NCBI GenBank assembly: GCA_937902125.1
Contig: CALDIB010000103.1
Location: 1 to 53,261, forward strand
Length of the DNA: 53,261 nt
From: an uncultured Treponema sp.
GTDB lineage: Bacteria > Spirochaetota > Spirochaetia > Treponematales > Treponemataceae
Direction: 5' to 3'
Of this stretch, positions 16,028-24,393 are shown one piece after another. Within the stretch, counting starts at the first letter, position 1; each line of letters starts with the position of its first letter. Made by a program: the position numbers and the translations under genes. The notes beneath the pieces were generated by a model that saw only the letters and a list, made by a program, of their open reading frames with translations, did not search any database and was not told the origin of the DNA.

Positions 16028-16440
16028 AGACACATCCATTCAGCCTGGGCCGCCAACTCGTCGCCGACAAAGGCTTGGCCGGACTGCTTGATCATGCGGT
16101 CGCTGACGCGAAGGTTTTTGATTTCCATTCTAACGGTGTCGCCGGGACGAACCTGGCGGCGGAACTTTACCTTGTCAACCGTTCCCAAGAAAAAGAGCGA
16201 GCCTTCCTTGAACTTCTTTTGAAAGCTCAAGGCCGCGCCGCCGGCCTGCGCCATCGTTTCCACCAAAATCACTCCGGGAACAACCGGATACTGGGGAAAG
16301 TGGCCCTTAAAGAAAAAGTCTTCGTCGGTGAACTTGCGGGTGCTTACGCTGCCTTCGTCGTCGGCGCTGACAATTTCGTCAACGAACAAAAAGGGCTTTC
16401 TGTGGGGAAGCAAGGCTTCGATATTTGTTGTAAGACTCAT
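16009..16440 (-). CDS. fabZ: 3-hydroxyacyl-ACP dehydratase FabZ
   Basis: FabZ removes water from beta-hydroxyacyl-ACP in fatty-acid elongation. The 143-residue hot-dog-fold protein has the opening LLPHRKPFLFVDEI, the catalytic His in GHFPQYPVVPGV (H47) and the catalytic Glu in VETMAQ (E61). Length is normal. It is the last gene of a leftward fabD-fabG-fabF-fabZ operon with an AAGGAG ribosome-binding site. A terminator follows. No fabH, acpP or enoyl reductase gene is in this cluster. Confidence 0.96.
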   Translation of the reverse strand: MSLTTNIEALLPHRKPFLFVDEIVSADDEGSVSTRKFTDEDFFFKGHFPQYPVVPGVILVETMAQAGGAALSFQKKFKEGSLFFLGTVDKVKFRRQVRPGDTVRMEIKNLRVSDRMIKQSGQAFVGDELAAQAEWMCLVGSAQ

Positions 16441-16485
16441 AATTAAACACTCCTTATAAAAATTATAAACCGCGGAGTCGGGGTT

Positions 16486-16544
16486 GCGGGCCGAAAAAAA
16501 TTCTGCAACGAGCGAAGCGAAGTGAAGCCTTTTTTCGAGCCCGC
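16486..16544 (-). other. Stem-loop in the fabF-fabZ spacer
   Basis: GCGGGCCGAAAAAA (16486 on) pairs with TTTTTTCGAGCCCGC (to 16544) with one mismatch. The enclosed loop carries the short repetitive sequence GAGCGAAGCGAAGTGAAG. It separates fabF from the fabZ ribosome-binding site. Confidence 0.5.
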
Positions 16545-16579
16545 GTTCCAGACGGGAGCGGTTTGTTTTTTTTATCTGT

Positions 16580-17821
16580 TTAAATTTTGCGTATTACCAC
16601 AACGCCGTTGTGGCCGCCAAAGCCAAGCGTGGCGCTCATGGCGCAATCGATGTTCATTTCAATTCCCTTGTTGGGAGTGTAGTCCAAGTCGCAGCCGCCT
16701 TCATAGTCTTGGTTGTCCAAGTTGATTGTGGGCGGAACAAAGCCCTCGACGACGGCCTTTGTGGTGATGATGGCCTCGACCGCGCCGGTGGCGCCAAGCA
16801 TGTGGCCCGTCATGCTCTTTGTTGAAGAAATGTGAAGTTTTTTGGCCGCGTCGCCAAAGGCAATCTTAACCATCTGGGTTTCGCCGGAATCGTTTTTGTG
16901 GGTGCTGGTTCCGTGCGCGTTGTAATACTGAACTTGGTCGGGTGAAACGCCCGCGTCCTTCATGGCTTCTGTCATGGCGGCGGCGCCCTGAACTCCGTCA
17001 GGGTTTGGAGCCGTAAGATGGTAGCCGTCGTTTGAGCTTCCGTAGCCGGCAAGCTCGGCGTAAATCTTGGCGCCGCGTTTTTTTGCGTGCTCGTATTCTT
17101 CCAAAACCAAAATGCCGCTTCCTTCGCTCATTACAAAGCCGTCCCGGTCTTTGTCAAAGGGGCGGCAAGCCTTTGTGGGGTCGTCAACGCGGGCGCGGGA
17201 AAGGGCTTGCAAGGCCGCAAAAGCGTCAATCGTAAATCCGTTGATCGCAGATTCCGCTCCGCCAGCAAGACAAACATCACGGCGGCCGCTTCTAATCAAG
17301 TCAAGCGCGTCGCCAAGCGCGTCCGTTCCGCTTGAGCAAGCCGTGGCGATTGTGTGGCAGGGTCCGTGAATTCCAAAGGCGATGGCGATGTTTCCGCTGG
17401 CCTCGTTGGGAATAAGCTGGGGAATTGTCATGGGGTTGACCCGTTTTTTTCCGGACTCAAACCATTTGATGCAGTTGTTTTCGATGACTTCAAAGCCGCC
17501 GATTCCAACTCCAAGATAAATCGCGGCCTTGTCCAAAACTTCGGCGTTGCCTGTCAAGCCGGCGTCGTCAAGGGCCATCTTCGCGGCGGCCACGGCGTAG
17601 CGGGTAAAGAGCGCCATCTTGCGCGCGGCTTGAGCGTCCATGTATTTTTCAGGCTCAAAATTTTTTACTTGGCCCGCGTACTTGATGTTGCTGGGCGTTG
17701 TGTCGTAGCGGTCAATCAAGCCGATTCCGCTTTTTCCGGCCTTAATGGCCGCCCAAGTTTCGTCCAAAGAATTTCCAAGGGGAGTAACCGCTCCCAAACC
17801 AGTAATAACAACTCTTCTCAT
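16580..17821 (-). CDS. fabF: Beta-ketoacyl-ACP synthase II
   Basis: FabF condenses malonyl-ACP with acyl-ACP during chain elongation. The 413-residue protein has the family start RRVVITGLGAVTPLG. The catalytic triad is Cys162 in TACSSGTD, His303 in NAHGTST and His340 in GHMLGA, and the glycine-rich C-terminus reads LGFGGHN. Length is standard. It has a clear AAGGAATG ribosome-binding site and lies 124 bases after fabG, with two perfect hairpins in that spacer. Confidence 0.97.
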   Translation of the reverse strand: MRRVVITGLGAVTPLGNSLDETWAAIKAGKSGIGLIDRYDTTPSNIKYAGQVKNFEPEKYMDAQAARKMALFTRYAVAAAKMALDDAGLTGNAEVLDKAAIYLGVGIGGFEVIENNCIKWFESGKKRVNPMTIPQLIPNEASGNIAIAFGIHGPCHTIATACSSGTDALGDALDLIRSGRRDVCLAGGAESAINGFTIDAFAALQALSRARVDDPTKACRPFDKDRDGFVMSEGSGILVLEEYEHAKKRGAKIYAELAGYGSSNDGYHLTAPNPDGVQGAAAMTEAMKDAGVSPDQVQYYNAHGTSTHKNDSGETQMVKIAFGDAAKKLHISSTKSMTGHMLGATGAVEAIITTKAVVEGFVPPTINLDNQDYEGGCDLDYTPNKGIEMNIDCAMSATLGFGGHNGVVVIRKI

Positions 17822-17890
17822 TTTCTCATTCCTTTATAATTATAGAATCAGCGACAGGATGTCGCGTCATTGGTTACTTCAAACAATTTG

Positions 17891-17916
17891 CGAGAATTTG
17901 CGACAGCAAATTCTCG
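17891..17916 (-). other. Hairpin in the fabG-fabF spacer
   Basis: Perfect 11-bp stem CGAGAATTTGC/GCAAATTCTCG with a 4-base loop. No T-run follows on either strand, so it is more likely an mRNA stability or processing element than a terminator. Confidence 0.55.
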
Positions 17917-17918
17917 AC

Positions 17919-17952
17919 CTGTTAAAATGCGCATGGATGCGCATTTTAACAG
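17919..17952 (-). other. Palindrome spanning the fabG stop codon
   Basis: A perfect 16-bp-arm palindrome (arm CTGTTAAAATGCGCAT, centre GG). The fabG stop codon at 17946-17948 lies in one arm, so a terminating ribosome would open it. Confidence 0.6.
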
Positions 17953-18692
17953 CCCATTCCACCGTCAACGCCAAGAACCTGCCCCGTAATGTATGTGGAC
18001 AAGTCGCTGGCCAAGAACAAGACGGCGTTGGCAACGTCCTCAACTTGTCCGGCGCGGCGAAGGGGAATCTGCGTAATCCAATTTTCACGAATCTTTTCGT
18101 CAACGGCCTTGGTCATGTCGGTGTCGATAAAGCCAGGCGCCACGGCGTTCACGCGAACTTCCCGGCTTCCGCATTCTTTGGCCAAGCTTTTTGTGTAGCC
18201 AATCAAGCCCGCCTTGCTGGCGGAATAGTTTACTTGCCCGGCGCCGCCATGCAAGCCCACAATGCTTGTCATGTTGATGATGGAGCCTCTCTTTTTGTGA
18301 ATCATGTCGTTGGAAACAATTTGGCTCGCAACAAAAACGCCGGTCAAGTTGATGTCCAAAACTTTTTTCCAGTCGTCCATCTTCATGTGGAATGAAAGTC
18401 CGTCCTTTGTGATTCCGGCGTTGTTCACCAAAACGTCAAAGGCGCCCGCTTCTTTAAGAGCGACGGAAACAACTTCCTTAAGCTGTTCGGCGTTGGAAGC
18501 GTCGGCGTAAATTTCGTGGAAGGCCACTCCGTTGTCGGCGGCCAGCTTTTGAAGGTCGGCAAGCCCTGAGCTTTCCTTTGTGCAAAGGCCCCAAACTTCG
18601 GCTCCGTTGGCCAAAAAGACTTCGGCGATTCTTCTTCCAATTCCGCGGCTTGAGCCGGTGACCAAAGCTTTTTTATTTTCAAGCAATTTCAT
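17946..18692 (-). CDS. fabG: 3-oxoacyl-ACP reductase FabG
   Basis: FabG reduces beta-ketoacyl-ACP with NADPH. The 248-residue short-chain dehydrogenase has the cofactor motif GSSRGIG (~13-19), NNAG (~90-93) and the catalytic Ser143, Tyr156 and Lys160 (YSASK). The C-terminus reads TGQVLGVDGGMGC. The start has a TTAGGAG ribosome-binding site. It lies between fabD and fabF in the operon, and its stop codon is buried in a long palindrome. Confidence 0.96.
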   Translation of the reverse strand: MKLLENKKALVTGSSRGIGRRIAEVFLANGAEVWGLCTKESSGLADLQKLAADNGVAFHEIYADASNAEQLKEVVSVALKEAGAFDVLVNNAGITKDGLSFHMKMDDWKKVLDINLTGVFVASQIVSNDMIHKKRGSIINMTSIVGLHGGAGQVNYSASKAGLIGYTKSLAKECGSREVRVNAVAPGFIDTDMTKAVDEKIRENWITQIPLRRAGQVEDVANAVLFLASDLSTYITGQVLGVDGGMGC

Positions 18693-18723
18693 ATATTTTT
18701 CAATCTCCTAAAAATTATGGGTT

Positions 18724-18748
18724 GCCCAAAACGCGGCGCGTCTTGGGC
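18724..18748 (-). other. Hairpin in the fabD-fabG spacer
   Basis: GCCCAAAACGC pairs with GCGTCTTGGGC with one mismatch and a 3-base loop, between the fabD stop and the fabG ribosome-binding site. Confidence 0.45.
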
Positions 18749-18757
18749 TTGCAATCA

Positions 18758-19714
18758 TTACAAATCGCCGCTTAACGACTCGGCGCTGTTAACCGGCAAG
18801 CACTTCAAATTTTCGGCGTAGGCTGTCTTGGCCCACAAGCCGCTCAAAACCTGTCCCGGGCCCGGCTCAAGCAATTTCCATTCGCCGCCGTCGGCCTTGA
18901 CAAGCGCGGCCAAAACGTCCTCTTCGTCAGTCCAGCGGACCGGGTGGGTCAAGTGAAGGACGGCGGACTTTTTGGCGTTCTCGCCGCTAGCCTCTTCTTT
19001 TCCTGTAACATTGCTGAACAATTTAATTGAAGGATTGTTGAAGGTCACGCCGGCAATGGCTTTTTCAAACTCGTCGGCGGCTCGCTGCATCAAGGGGCTG
19101 TGGAAGGGGCCGGCTACCTTAAGGCGGACGGCTCTTCTGGCGCCTGCTTCCTTGGCGGCGGCCTCGGCCTTTTCGAGCGCGGCTTCAGTTCCGCTTATTA
19201 CAGTCTGAACGGAGCTGTTCAAGTTGGCGGCGTAAGCGTCGGGAATGCCCGCGGCGATTTCAGAAACCTTTTCCGGCGAAAGGCCCAAGATGGCGCTCAT
19301 GCCCGGCGCGTGGCCTTCGTTTTCGGAAGCGATTTTTTCGCAAACGGCCTGCATGATTTTTCCGCGCTGAACCACAACTTTAATAACGTCTTCAAAAGAC
19401 AAAACGCCTGAAATGTAAAGAGCGGGAAATTCTCCAAGGCTAAAGCCCATGGCCGCGCTGGGAACGATTCCCTTTTCCTTGAGGGCGGCGCAAATGGCAA
19501 GAGAGGCGGCTGTGATGGCCAGCTGGCTGTTGTCGCTGCGGGAAAGAGTTTCGGCGTCCGCGTCCCACAAAAGCTTTGTGACGTCGCTTCCCACAATCTG
19601 CGAAATGTCGTCCAATGTTTTCTTGGCGGCGGGCATTGCCTCGGCCACATCCTTAATCATTCCGGGAGCCTGCGCTCCTTGTCCCGGAAACAAAAACGCG
19701 TACTTAACGGCCAT
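18758..19714 (-). CDS. fabD: Malonyl-CoA:ACP transacylase
   Basis: FabD transfers malonyl groups from CoA to acyl carrier protein. The 318-residue protein starts with AFLFPGQGAQAPGM and has the nucleophile Ser92 in GFSLGEFPAL. AGPFHSPLM (~200-208) carries the catalytic His. It is the first gene of the leftward fab operon, with an AAGAGGAAG ribosome-binding site and a strong promoter upstream. It therefore marks the operon's regulated 5' end. Confidence 0.96.
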   Translation of the reverse strand: MAVKYAFLFPGQGAQAPGMIKDVAEAMPAAKKTLDDISQIVGSDVTKLLWDADAETLSRSDNSQLAITAASLAICAALKEKGIVPSAAMGFSLGEFPALYISGVLSFEDVIKVVVQRGKIMQAVCEKIASENEGHAPGMSAILGLSPEKVSEIAAGIPDAYAANLNSSVQTVISGTEAALEKAEAAAKEAGARRAVRLKVAGPFHSPLMQRAADEFEKAIAGVTFNNPSIKLFSNVTGKEEASGENAKKSAVLHLTHPVRWTDEEDVLAALVKADGGEWKLLEPGPGQVLSGLWAKTAYAENLKCLPVNSAESLSGDL

Positions 19715-19741
19715 AGTCTTCCTCTTTATAGAAAAAAGTTA

Positions 19742-19805
19742 AAATGACATTTTTTGTGAATATGTCATTTACCCGTATTTTAGCGCTTTTCCAAAGATTT
19801 GTCTA
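19742..19805 (-). promoter_or_regulatory. fab operon promoter with inverted-repeat candidate operator
   Basis: On the minus strand, -35 TAGACA (19800-19805), 17-bp spacer and -10 TAAAAT (19777-19782). Just downstream, AAATGACAT and ATGTCATTT (19762-19770 and 19742-19750) form a 9-bp inverted repeat with an 11-base gap beginning at the predicted transcript start. It could be a repressor site or, in RNA, a leader hairpin. Confidence 0.65.
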
Positions 19806-19860
19806 GCGCCGCCATTCTTTAGTCCTCGCTAACTTTTTTATTTTTTGCTTAGCTTTCGTA

Positions 19861-19889
19861 TTGAAACAATTAGCGATAATCGTTACAAT
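19861..19889 (+). promoter_or_regulatory. pckG promoter
   Basis: -35 TTGAAA (19861-19866), 17-bp spacer, -10 TACAAT (19884-19889). It predicts a ~27-nt leader with an AAAAGGAG ribosome-binding site before ATG 19923. Confidence 0.75.
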
Positions 19890-19922
19890 GTTAGCCAAAT
19901 TTCGCTTTAAAAGGAGTTTAAT

Positions 19923-21788
19923 ATGAGCTTGACTCTTGATGACATCAAACACCCAAAAATCAAGGCTTGGGTCGAAGAATGTATCAAAATGTGTGAGCCG
20001 GACAACGTGGTTGTTGTCGACGGTTCTGACGAAGAATACGACCGCCTTATGCAACTTTGCGTTGACAAAGGACTTGCCACCCCCTTGAAGAAAAAGGAGC
20101 ACTCGTTCCTTTTCCGCTCGCTTCCATCAGACGTGGCGCGCGTAGAAAGCCGCACGTTCATTTCTTCCGTCAAGGAAGAAGACGCCGGCCCCACAAACCA
20201 CTGGATTGACCCCAAAGAACTCAAGGCCACAATGAAGGGCTTGTATACAGGCTGCATGCACGGACGCACAATGTACGTTCAGTGCTTCTGCATGGGACCC
20301 CTCGGCTCTCCGATTTCTAAGAACGGCGTAGAGGTAACAGACTCTGAGTATGTTGTCTTGAACATGGACATCATGACAAGAGCCGGCAAAAAAGTTTTGG
20401 ACATTTTCAATGCCGACCCCAACGCGGAATTTGTTCCCTGCTTGCACTCGGTAGGAAAGCCGCTCAACAACGGCGAAAGCGACAACGGCATCTGGCCCTG
20501 CGCCGACGTAGAGCACAAGTACATTTCACAGTTCCCGGACGAGGGCCTCATCTGGTCTTACGGTTCAGGATACGGCGGAAACGCCCTTCTTGGAAAGAAG
20601 TGCTTCGCGCTCCGCATTGCCACTGTTCTTGCCCGCAAGGAAGGCTGGCTCGCCGAGCACATGCTCATCCTTAAGCTCACAAATCCTGAAGGAAAAGTCA
20701 AGTACGTTACTGGCGCCTTCCCGTCAGCCTGCGGAAAGACAAACTTGGCCATGCTTATTCCGACAATCCCCGGCTGGAAGGTCGAGACTGTGGGCGACGA
20801 CATCGCTTGGATGAAGTTTGGCGACGACGGACGCTTGTACGCGATCAACCCCGAAGCCGGCTTCTTTGGCGTGGCTCCCGGAACTTCCGCCGAATCAAAC
20901 AAGAACGCTCTTGTTTCAGCTGAAAAGAACACAATCTTCACAAACTGCGCCCTTACAGAAGACGGCGACGTTTGGTGGGAAGGAATCGGATATCCCGCAA
21001 AGGGCAAGTTGGTTGACTGGAAGGGCAACACACGCGACGCCCTTCCCAAGGACAAGTCTCCCAAGGGAGAAGAGTTCGCCCACCCCAACGCCCGCTTCAC
21101 GGCTCCCGCCAAGCAGTGCCCCTGCATCGCAAGCGACTGGGAAGACCCCAAAGGCGTTCCGATCAGCGCCATCTTGTTCGGCGGCCGCCGTCCGTCAACA
21201 GTTCCGCTTGTTCACCAGGCCCGCTCTTGGAACCACGGCGTGTTCCTCGGATCTATCGTTGGATCGGAAATCACAGCCGCTTCTACAATCAACGCCGCCG
21301 AAGTCGGAAAGATTCGCCGCGACCCCTTCGCCATTCTTCCCTTCTGCGGATACAACATGGGCGACTACTTCCAGCACTGGATTGACGTTGGCAAGGCCGC
21401 CAAAGACCAGGACAAGCTTCCCAAGATTTTCTACGTCAACTGGTTCCGCAAGGACGAGAACAACAAGGACCTTCCCGGCGGATTCATGTGGCCTGGATAC
21501 GGCGACAACAGCCGCGTATTGGCTTGGATCTTCGACCGCTGCGACGGAAAGGACAACGCCGTTGACACTCCGATCGGACTTATGCCCAAAGAAGGAGCCA
21601 TCAACACAGAAGGCTTGGCCGACTACTACAAGAAGACCTTGCCCGAAATCCTCAAGGTTGACATTGAAGGATGGAAGAAGGAAGTTAAGGACGTTCGCGA
21701 GAACCACTATCCCAAGTTTGGAAAGCACCTTCCCAAGGAACTGTCCGAGACTTTGGACGATTTGGAAGCCCGCTTGAACAAGGCGTAA
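19923..21788 (+). CDS. pckG: GTP-dependent phosphoenolpyruvate carboxykinase
   Basis: Interconverts oxaloacetate and PEP with GTP/GDP. In gut anaerobes it often fixes CO2 onto PEP. The 621-residue protein has GSGYGGNALLGKKC and the GTP-type P-loop FPSACGKTNLAM with the hyper-reactive Cys at ~270. DDIAWMKF (metal and substrate site) and NPEAGFFGVAPGTS also match the GTP-dependent, not ATP-dependent, family. Length is normal. Codons look biased to AAG, CTC and TTC, suggesting high expression. It has its own promoter, a strong ribosome-binding site and a strong terminator, so it is probably monocistronic. Confidence 0.97.
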   Translation: MSLTLDDIKHPKIKAWVEECIKMCEPDNVVVVDGSDEEYDRLMQLCVDKGLATPLKKKEHSFLFRSLPSDVARVESRTFISSVKEEDAGPTNHWIDPKELKATMKGLYTGCMHGRTMYVQCFCMGPLGSPISKNGVEVTDSEYVVLNMDIMTRAGKKVLDIFNADPNAEFVPCLHSVGKPLNNGESDNGIWPCADVEHKYISQFPDEGLIWSYGSGYGGNALLGKKCFALRIATVLARKEGWLAEHMLILKLTNPEGKVKYVTGAFPSACGKTNLAMLIPTIPGWKVETVGDDIAWMKFGDDGRLYAINPEAGFFGVAPGTSAESNKNALVSAEKNTIFTNCALTEDGDVWWEGIGYPAKGKLVDWKGNTRDALPKDKSPKGEEFAHPNARFTAPAKQCPCIASDWEDPKGVPISAILFGGRRPSTVPLVHQARSWNHGVFLGSIVGSEITAASTINAAEVGKIRRDPFAILPFCGYNMGDYFQHWIDVGKAAKDQDKLPKIFYVNWFRKDENNKDLPGGFMWPGYGDNSRVLAWIFDRCDGKDNAVDTPIGLMPKEGAINTEGLADYYKKTLPEILKVDIEGWKKEVKDVRENHYPKFGKHLPKELSETLDDLEARLNKA

Positions 21789-21978
21789 AAGTTATGCGAG
21801 TTTGCTGAAAGGCAAACTCGGTAAGCAACCTCAAGGTTGCGACACGACCTTGAGAAGCGTTTGAACGCCTAATTTCGCCGGCTAAAGCGGCAAATTAGTT
21901 CATGCAAAGGTCAGAGGCTCCGCCTCTGCCTTGCAAACCAGTTTCGACCTGACGGCAATTTTGCCGCAGGTCAAACCA
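21789..21978 (+). other. Hairpin array after pckG
   Basis: About 190 bases without a gene but with five hairpins: 21798-21821 (CGAGTTTGC stem), 21826-21841 or the overlapping alternative 21831-21855 (CTCAAGGT/ACCTTGAG), 21870-21899 (CTAATTT-GCCG stem), 21904-21934 (GCAA-GG-CAGAGGC stem) and 21946-21972 (GACCTG-CGGCAA stem). The terminator comes only after them. Confidence 0.6.
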
Positions 21979-22013
21979 AAAAGCCCGCGGCTCCAAGCCG
22001 CGGGCTTTTTTTG
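21979..22013 (+). terminator. Intrinsic terminator of pckG
   Basis: AAGCCCGCGGC pairs with GCCGCGGGCTT, followed by a run of T. This is a strong GC-rich stem and a textbook terminator. Confidence 0.9.
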
Positions 22014-22074
22014 GCGCTGGATTATTTTGTCTTTTGATTTTTTTGATTGAAGCGATTTTTTTTACAACGCCCGC

Positions 22075-22974
22075 TTAATTGTTCAAGTCTTTTGGAAGGC
22101 AGGCTTCGACTTCCTCACGAGGAATGGAAACAAAGATATCCACAAGCTGGGTGTCAAATTGGCTTCCGGCGCATTCCTTTAAAATGGCCACGCCTTCGTC
22201 GTAGCTTTTGGCCTCTTTGTAGGCCCGCTTCATCGTTATGGCGGAATAGCTGTCGGCCACGCAAATGAGCCGCGCCTCCACAGGAATTTCTTTTCCCTTT
22301 AGGCCGTAGTAGCCTTTTCCGTCAATGCGCTCGTGGTGGTATTTTACCCAAGGAACGATGGTCTCAAATGAACTTATGGGCGAAAGCATTTTTACGCCCG
22401 CTTCGGGATGGGTTTTCATCACTTTCCATTCGTCGTCGTCAAGGCGGGCGGGCTTGTTCAAAATTGATTCTGGAACAGCCAGCTTTCCAACGTCGTGCAT
22501 AAGCGCGGCGTATTCAATGCTTACCGGATTGATTTTATTCTTTAACGAAAGGGGCAAATGCCTGTAAATGAGCATAGTCAGGTTCCGGACATAAATGCTG
22601 TGGCCGCTTAAATTGGGATCCCGCGCCTCAATCACGCCGACAAGCATTTCCGAAATTTCAAGGGTTCGATTTTTTACCACGTCGGTAAGATTGAACATTA
22701 TGTTCAGAACTATCCAAACAAAAATGCTTCCGCCAAACAAAATTCCGCCCATCATAAAATCCGGCGAGCCGAAAATCGCGGTGAACAGATAGCCCAACAA
22801 AAAGAAAATCAATAGAACCAGGCCTGCCGCGCGCAAGGCGGTTGACTTTTTGTCTCCGGCTGAAATGACGTCGTTCATTCCCGAAAGAAAAATTGCGTAG
22901 CGGATTATGTTCCACTGCATCAGCAGCGCCCCCGCTATTATCATGGCAAAAATAATTGTCTGCGAACTTTCCAT
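22075..22974 (-). CDS. Membrane HD-GYP domain protein (GYY variant)
   Basis: HD-GYP proteins are usually cyclic di-GMP phosphodiesterases. The 299-residue product has three hydrophobic segments (~5-28, ~48-68, ~75-96) and then the HD-GYP domain. HD lies at 160-161 (LMHDVGKLAVP), and HHERIDGKGYYGLKG gives GYY at 221-223 instead of GYP. The metal ligands otherwise look present. The domain ends with a normal RLICVADSYSAIT region. It follows the aminopeptidase gene by nine bases with a GGGAG ribosome-binding site, so both are probably co-transcribed. Activity is uncertain because of the altered GYP motif. Confidence 0.85.
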   Translation of the reverse strand: MESSQTIIFAMIIAGALLMQWNIIRYAIFLSGMNDVISAGDKKSTALRAAGLVLLIFFLLGYLFTAIFGSPDFMMGGILFGGSIFVWIVLNIMFNLTDVVKNRTLEISEMLVGVIEARDPNLSGHSIYVRNLTMLIYRHLPLSLKNKINPVSIEYAALMHDVGKLAVPESILNKPARLDDDEWKVMKTHPEAGVKMLSPISSFETIVPWVKYHHERIDGKGYYGLKGKEIPVEARLICVADSYSAITMKRAYKEAKSYDEGVAILKECAGSQFDTQLVDIFVSIPREEVEACLPKDLNN

Positions 22975-22983
22975 TGAACTCCC

Positions 22984-24393
22984 TTACGCTTCTATCAAAA
23001 AGGCGCGGTAGCCTTTAAGCGACTCGTAAATGTCGGCCTTGCTTGTGATTTCCCAAGGCGCGTGCATATTCAAAACGCCGACGCCGGAATCTATGACGTT
23101 CATGCCGTAGTTGGCCATAATGTAGGCGATGGTTCCGCCGCCGCCTTGGTCAACCTTTCCCAACTCGCAAAGTTGAAAGCTTGCGTCCGCGCCGTCAAAA
23201 ATTTTTCTGACCTTGGCCACATATTCGGCGTTGGCGTCGTTGGAGCCGCTCTTTCCCCGGGAGCCTGTAAATTTGTTCAAGGCGATTCCCTTGCAAAAAA
23301 AGCAGGCGTTCTTTTTGTCCATGACTTCGGGATAGTTGGGGTCAAAGGCCGCGCTGACGTCGCTTGAAAGCATGTTTGAATTTGCCAACGCCCTGCGGAC
23401 GGCCAAGTCGCTGTATCCGCCGCAAAGGTTTAAAATTTCGGCCACGGCGTTTTCAAAAAATCTGGAATGCATTCCCGTGGCGCCCACGGAGCCGATTTCC
23501 TCTTTGTCAACCAAAAGGCAAACTGCCGTCCGCTCCGTCTTGGGCAAATCCTCAATGGCGCGCCAAGAGGGATAGGCGCAAACCTTGTCGTCTTGTCCGT
23601 AAGCCATTATCATGGAATTGTCAAGGCCGTAATTTCTGGCCTCTCCCGCGGGAACGGCCTCCAGCTCCGCGCTCAAAAAGTCCGCTTCTTCGATTCCATA
23701 TTTTTTCTTCAATATTTTTAGAATGTTTTCTTTGACCGGATTTTTTGCCCCTCCGCCTTTCGCCTGCTTGGAATTTTCAGGAACTTTCAATGGAACGCTT
23801 CCAACCAAAATGTTAAGAGCTTCTCCTTCCACAACCTTGTTGCCCCGTTTTTCAAGCTGGTCCGCGCTAAGGTGAATCAACAAGTCGCTGACGCCAAAAA
23901 CGCCTTCCTTGGGGTCTTCGCCAAGAACGACTTTGACCACAGTTCCGTCTTTTTTTGCCACCACTCCGTGAAGCGCCAATGGAAGCGCCACCCACTGGTA
24001 TTTTTTGATTCCGCCGTAGTAATGCGTGTCAAGCATCGCCAAGCCGTTGTCTTCGTAAAGGGGATTTTGCTTTATGTCCAAACGGGGGGAATCGATGTGC
24101 GCGCCCAAAATGTTCATTCCGTTTTCAAGGCTCTTTTTTCCTATCTGAAAGAAGGCCACGATTTTTCCCATGGCGCTGGCGTAAATCCTGTCGCCGGCCT
24201 TAAGCTTTTCTCCCGAGGCCTTTGCCTCTTCCAGAGAAATGTATCCATGCTCTCGGGCGCGCGCGGTGAAAAATTCAACGCATTCCCGCTCGATTTTATT
24301 TTGAGAGATAAACTTGCGGTAGTCTTCCGCAAATTCCATCACAGGCTTTGTGTCTGAATATTTTAACCAAGCGTTCTTGTTTTCTTTGTCCAT
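22984..24393 (-). CDS. M18 family aminopeptidase
   Basis: A dinuclear zinc exopeptidase releasing N-terminal residues. The 469-residue protein contains the metal ligands in GAHIDSPRLD, DNSM, DKEEIGSVGATG (catalytic Glu-Glu) and SSDVSAAFDP, and finally NMHAPWE near the C-terminus. This is the M18 arrangement. The frame is open to 24630, but the upstream part is a poor, Cys- and Arg-rich reading through an AT-rich spacer. Met 24393 (MDKENKNAWLKY) matches the family start. The ribosome-binding site is weak. It leads the HD-GYP gene. Confidence 0.9.
   Translation of the reverse strand: MDKENKNAWLKYSDTKPVMEFAEDYRKFISQNKIERECVEFFTARAREHGYISLEEAKASGEKLKAGDRIYASAMGKIVAFFQIGKKSLENGMNILGAHIDSPRLDIKQNPLYEDNGLAMLDTHYYGGIKKYQWVALPLALHGVVAKKDGTVVKVVLGEDPKEGVFGVSDLLIHLSADQLEKRGNKVVEGEALNILVGSVPLKVPENSKQAKGGGAKNPVKENILKILKKKYGIEEADFLSAELEAVPAGEARNYGLDNSMIMAYGQDDKVCAYPSWRAIEDLPKTERTAVCLLVDKEEIGSVGATGMHSRFFENAVAEILNLCGGYSDLAVRRALANSNMLSSDVSAAFDPNYPEVMDKKNACFFCKGIALNKFTGSRGKSGSNDANAEYVAKVRKIFDGADASFQLCELGKVDQGGGGTIAYIMANYGMNVIDSGVGVLNMHAPWEITSKADIYESLKGYRAFLIEA

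Noticed and set aside
16505..16530. Short GAGCGAAGCGAAG motif as a separate repeat family
   Set aside because: Only one convincing copy in the window and already contained in the fabF-fabZ hairpin loop.
20818..21777. Long alternative frame (319 codons) within pckG
   Set aside because: Out of frame with a complete, conserved PEP carboxykinase; Thr/Pro/Ser-rich shadow without motifs.
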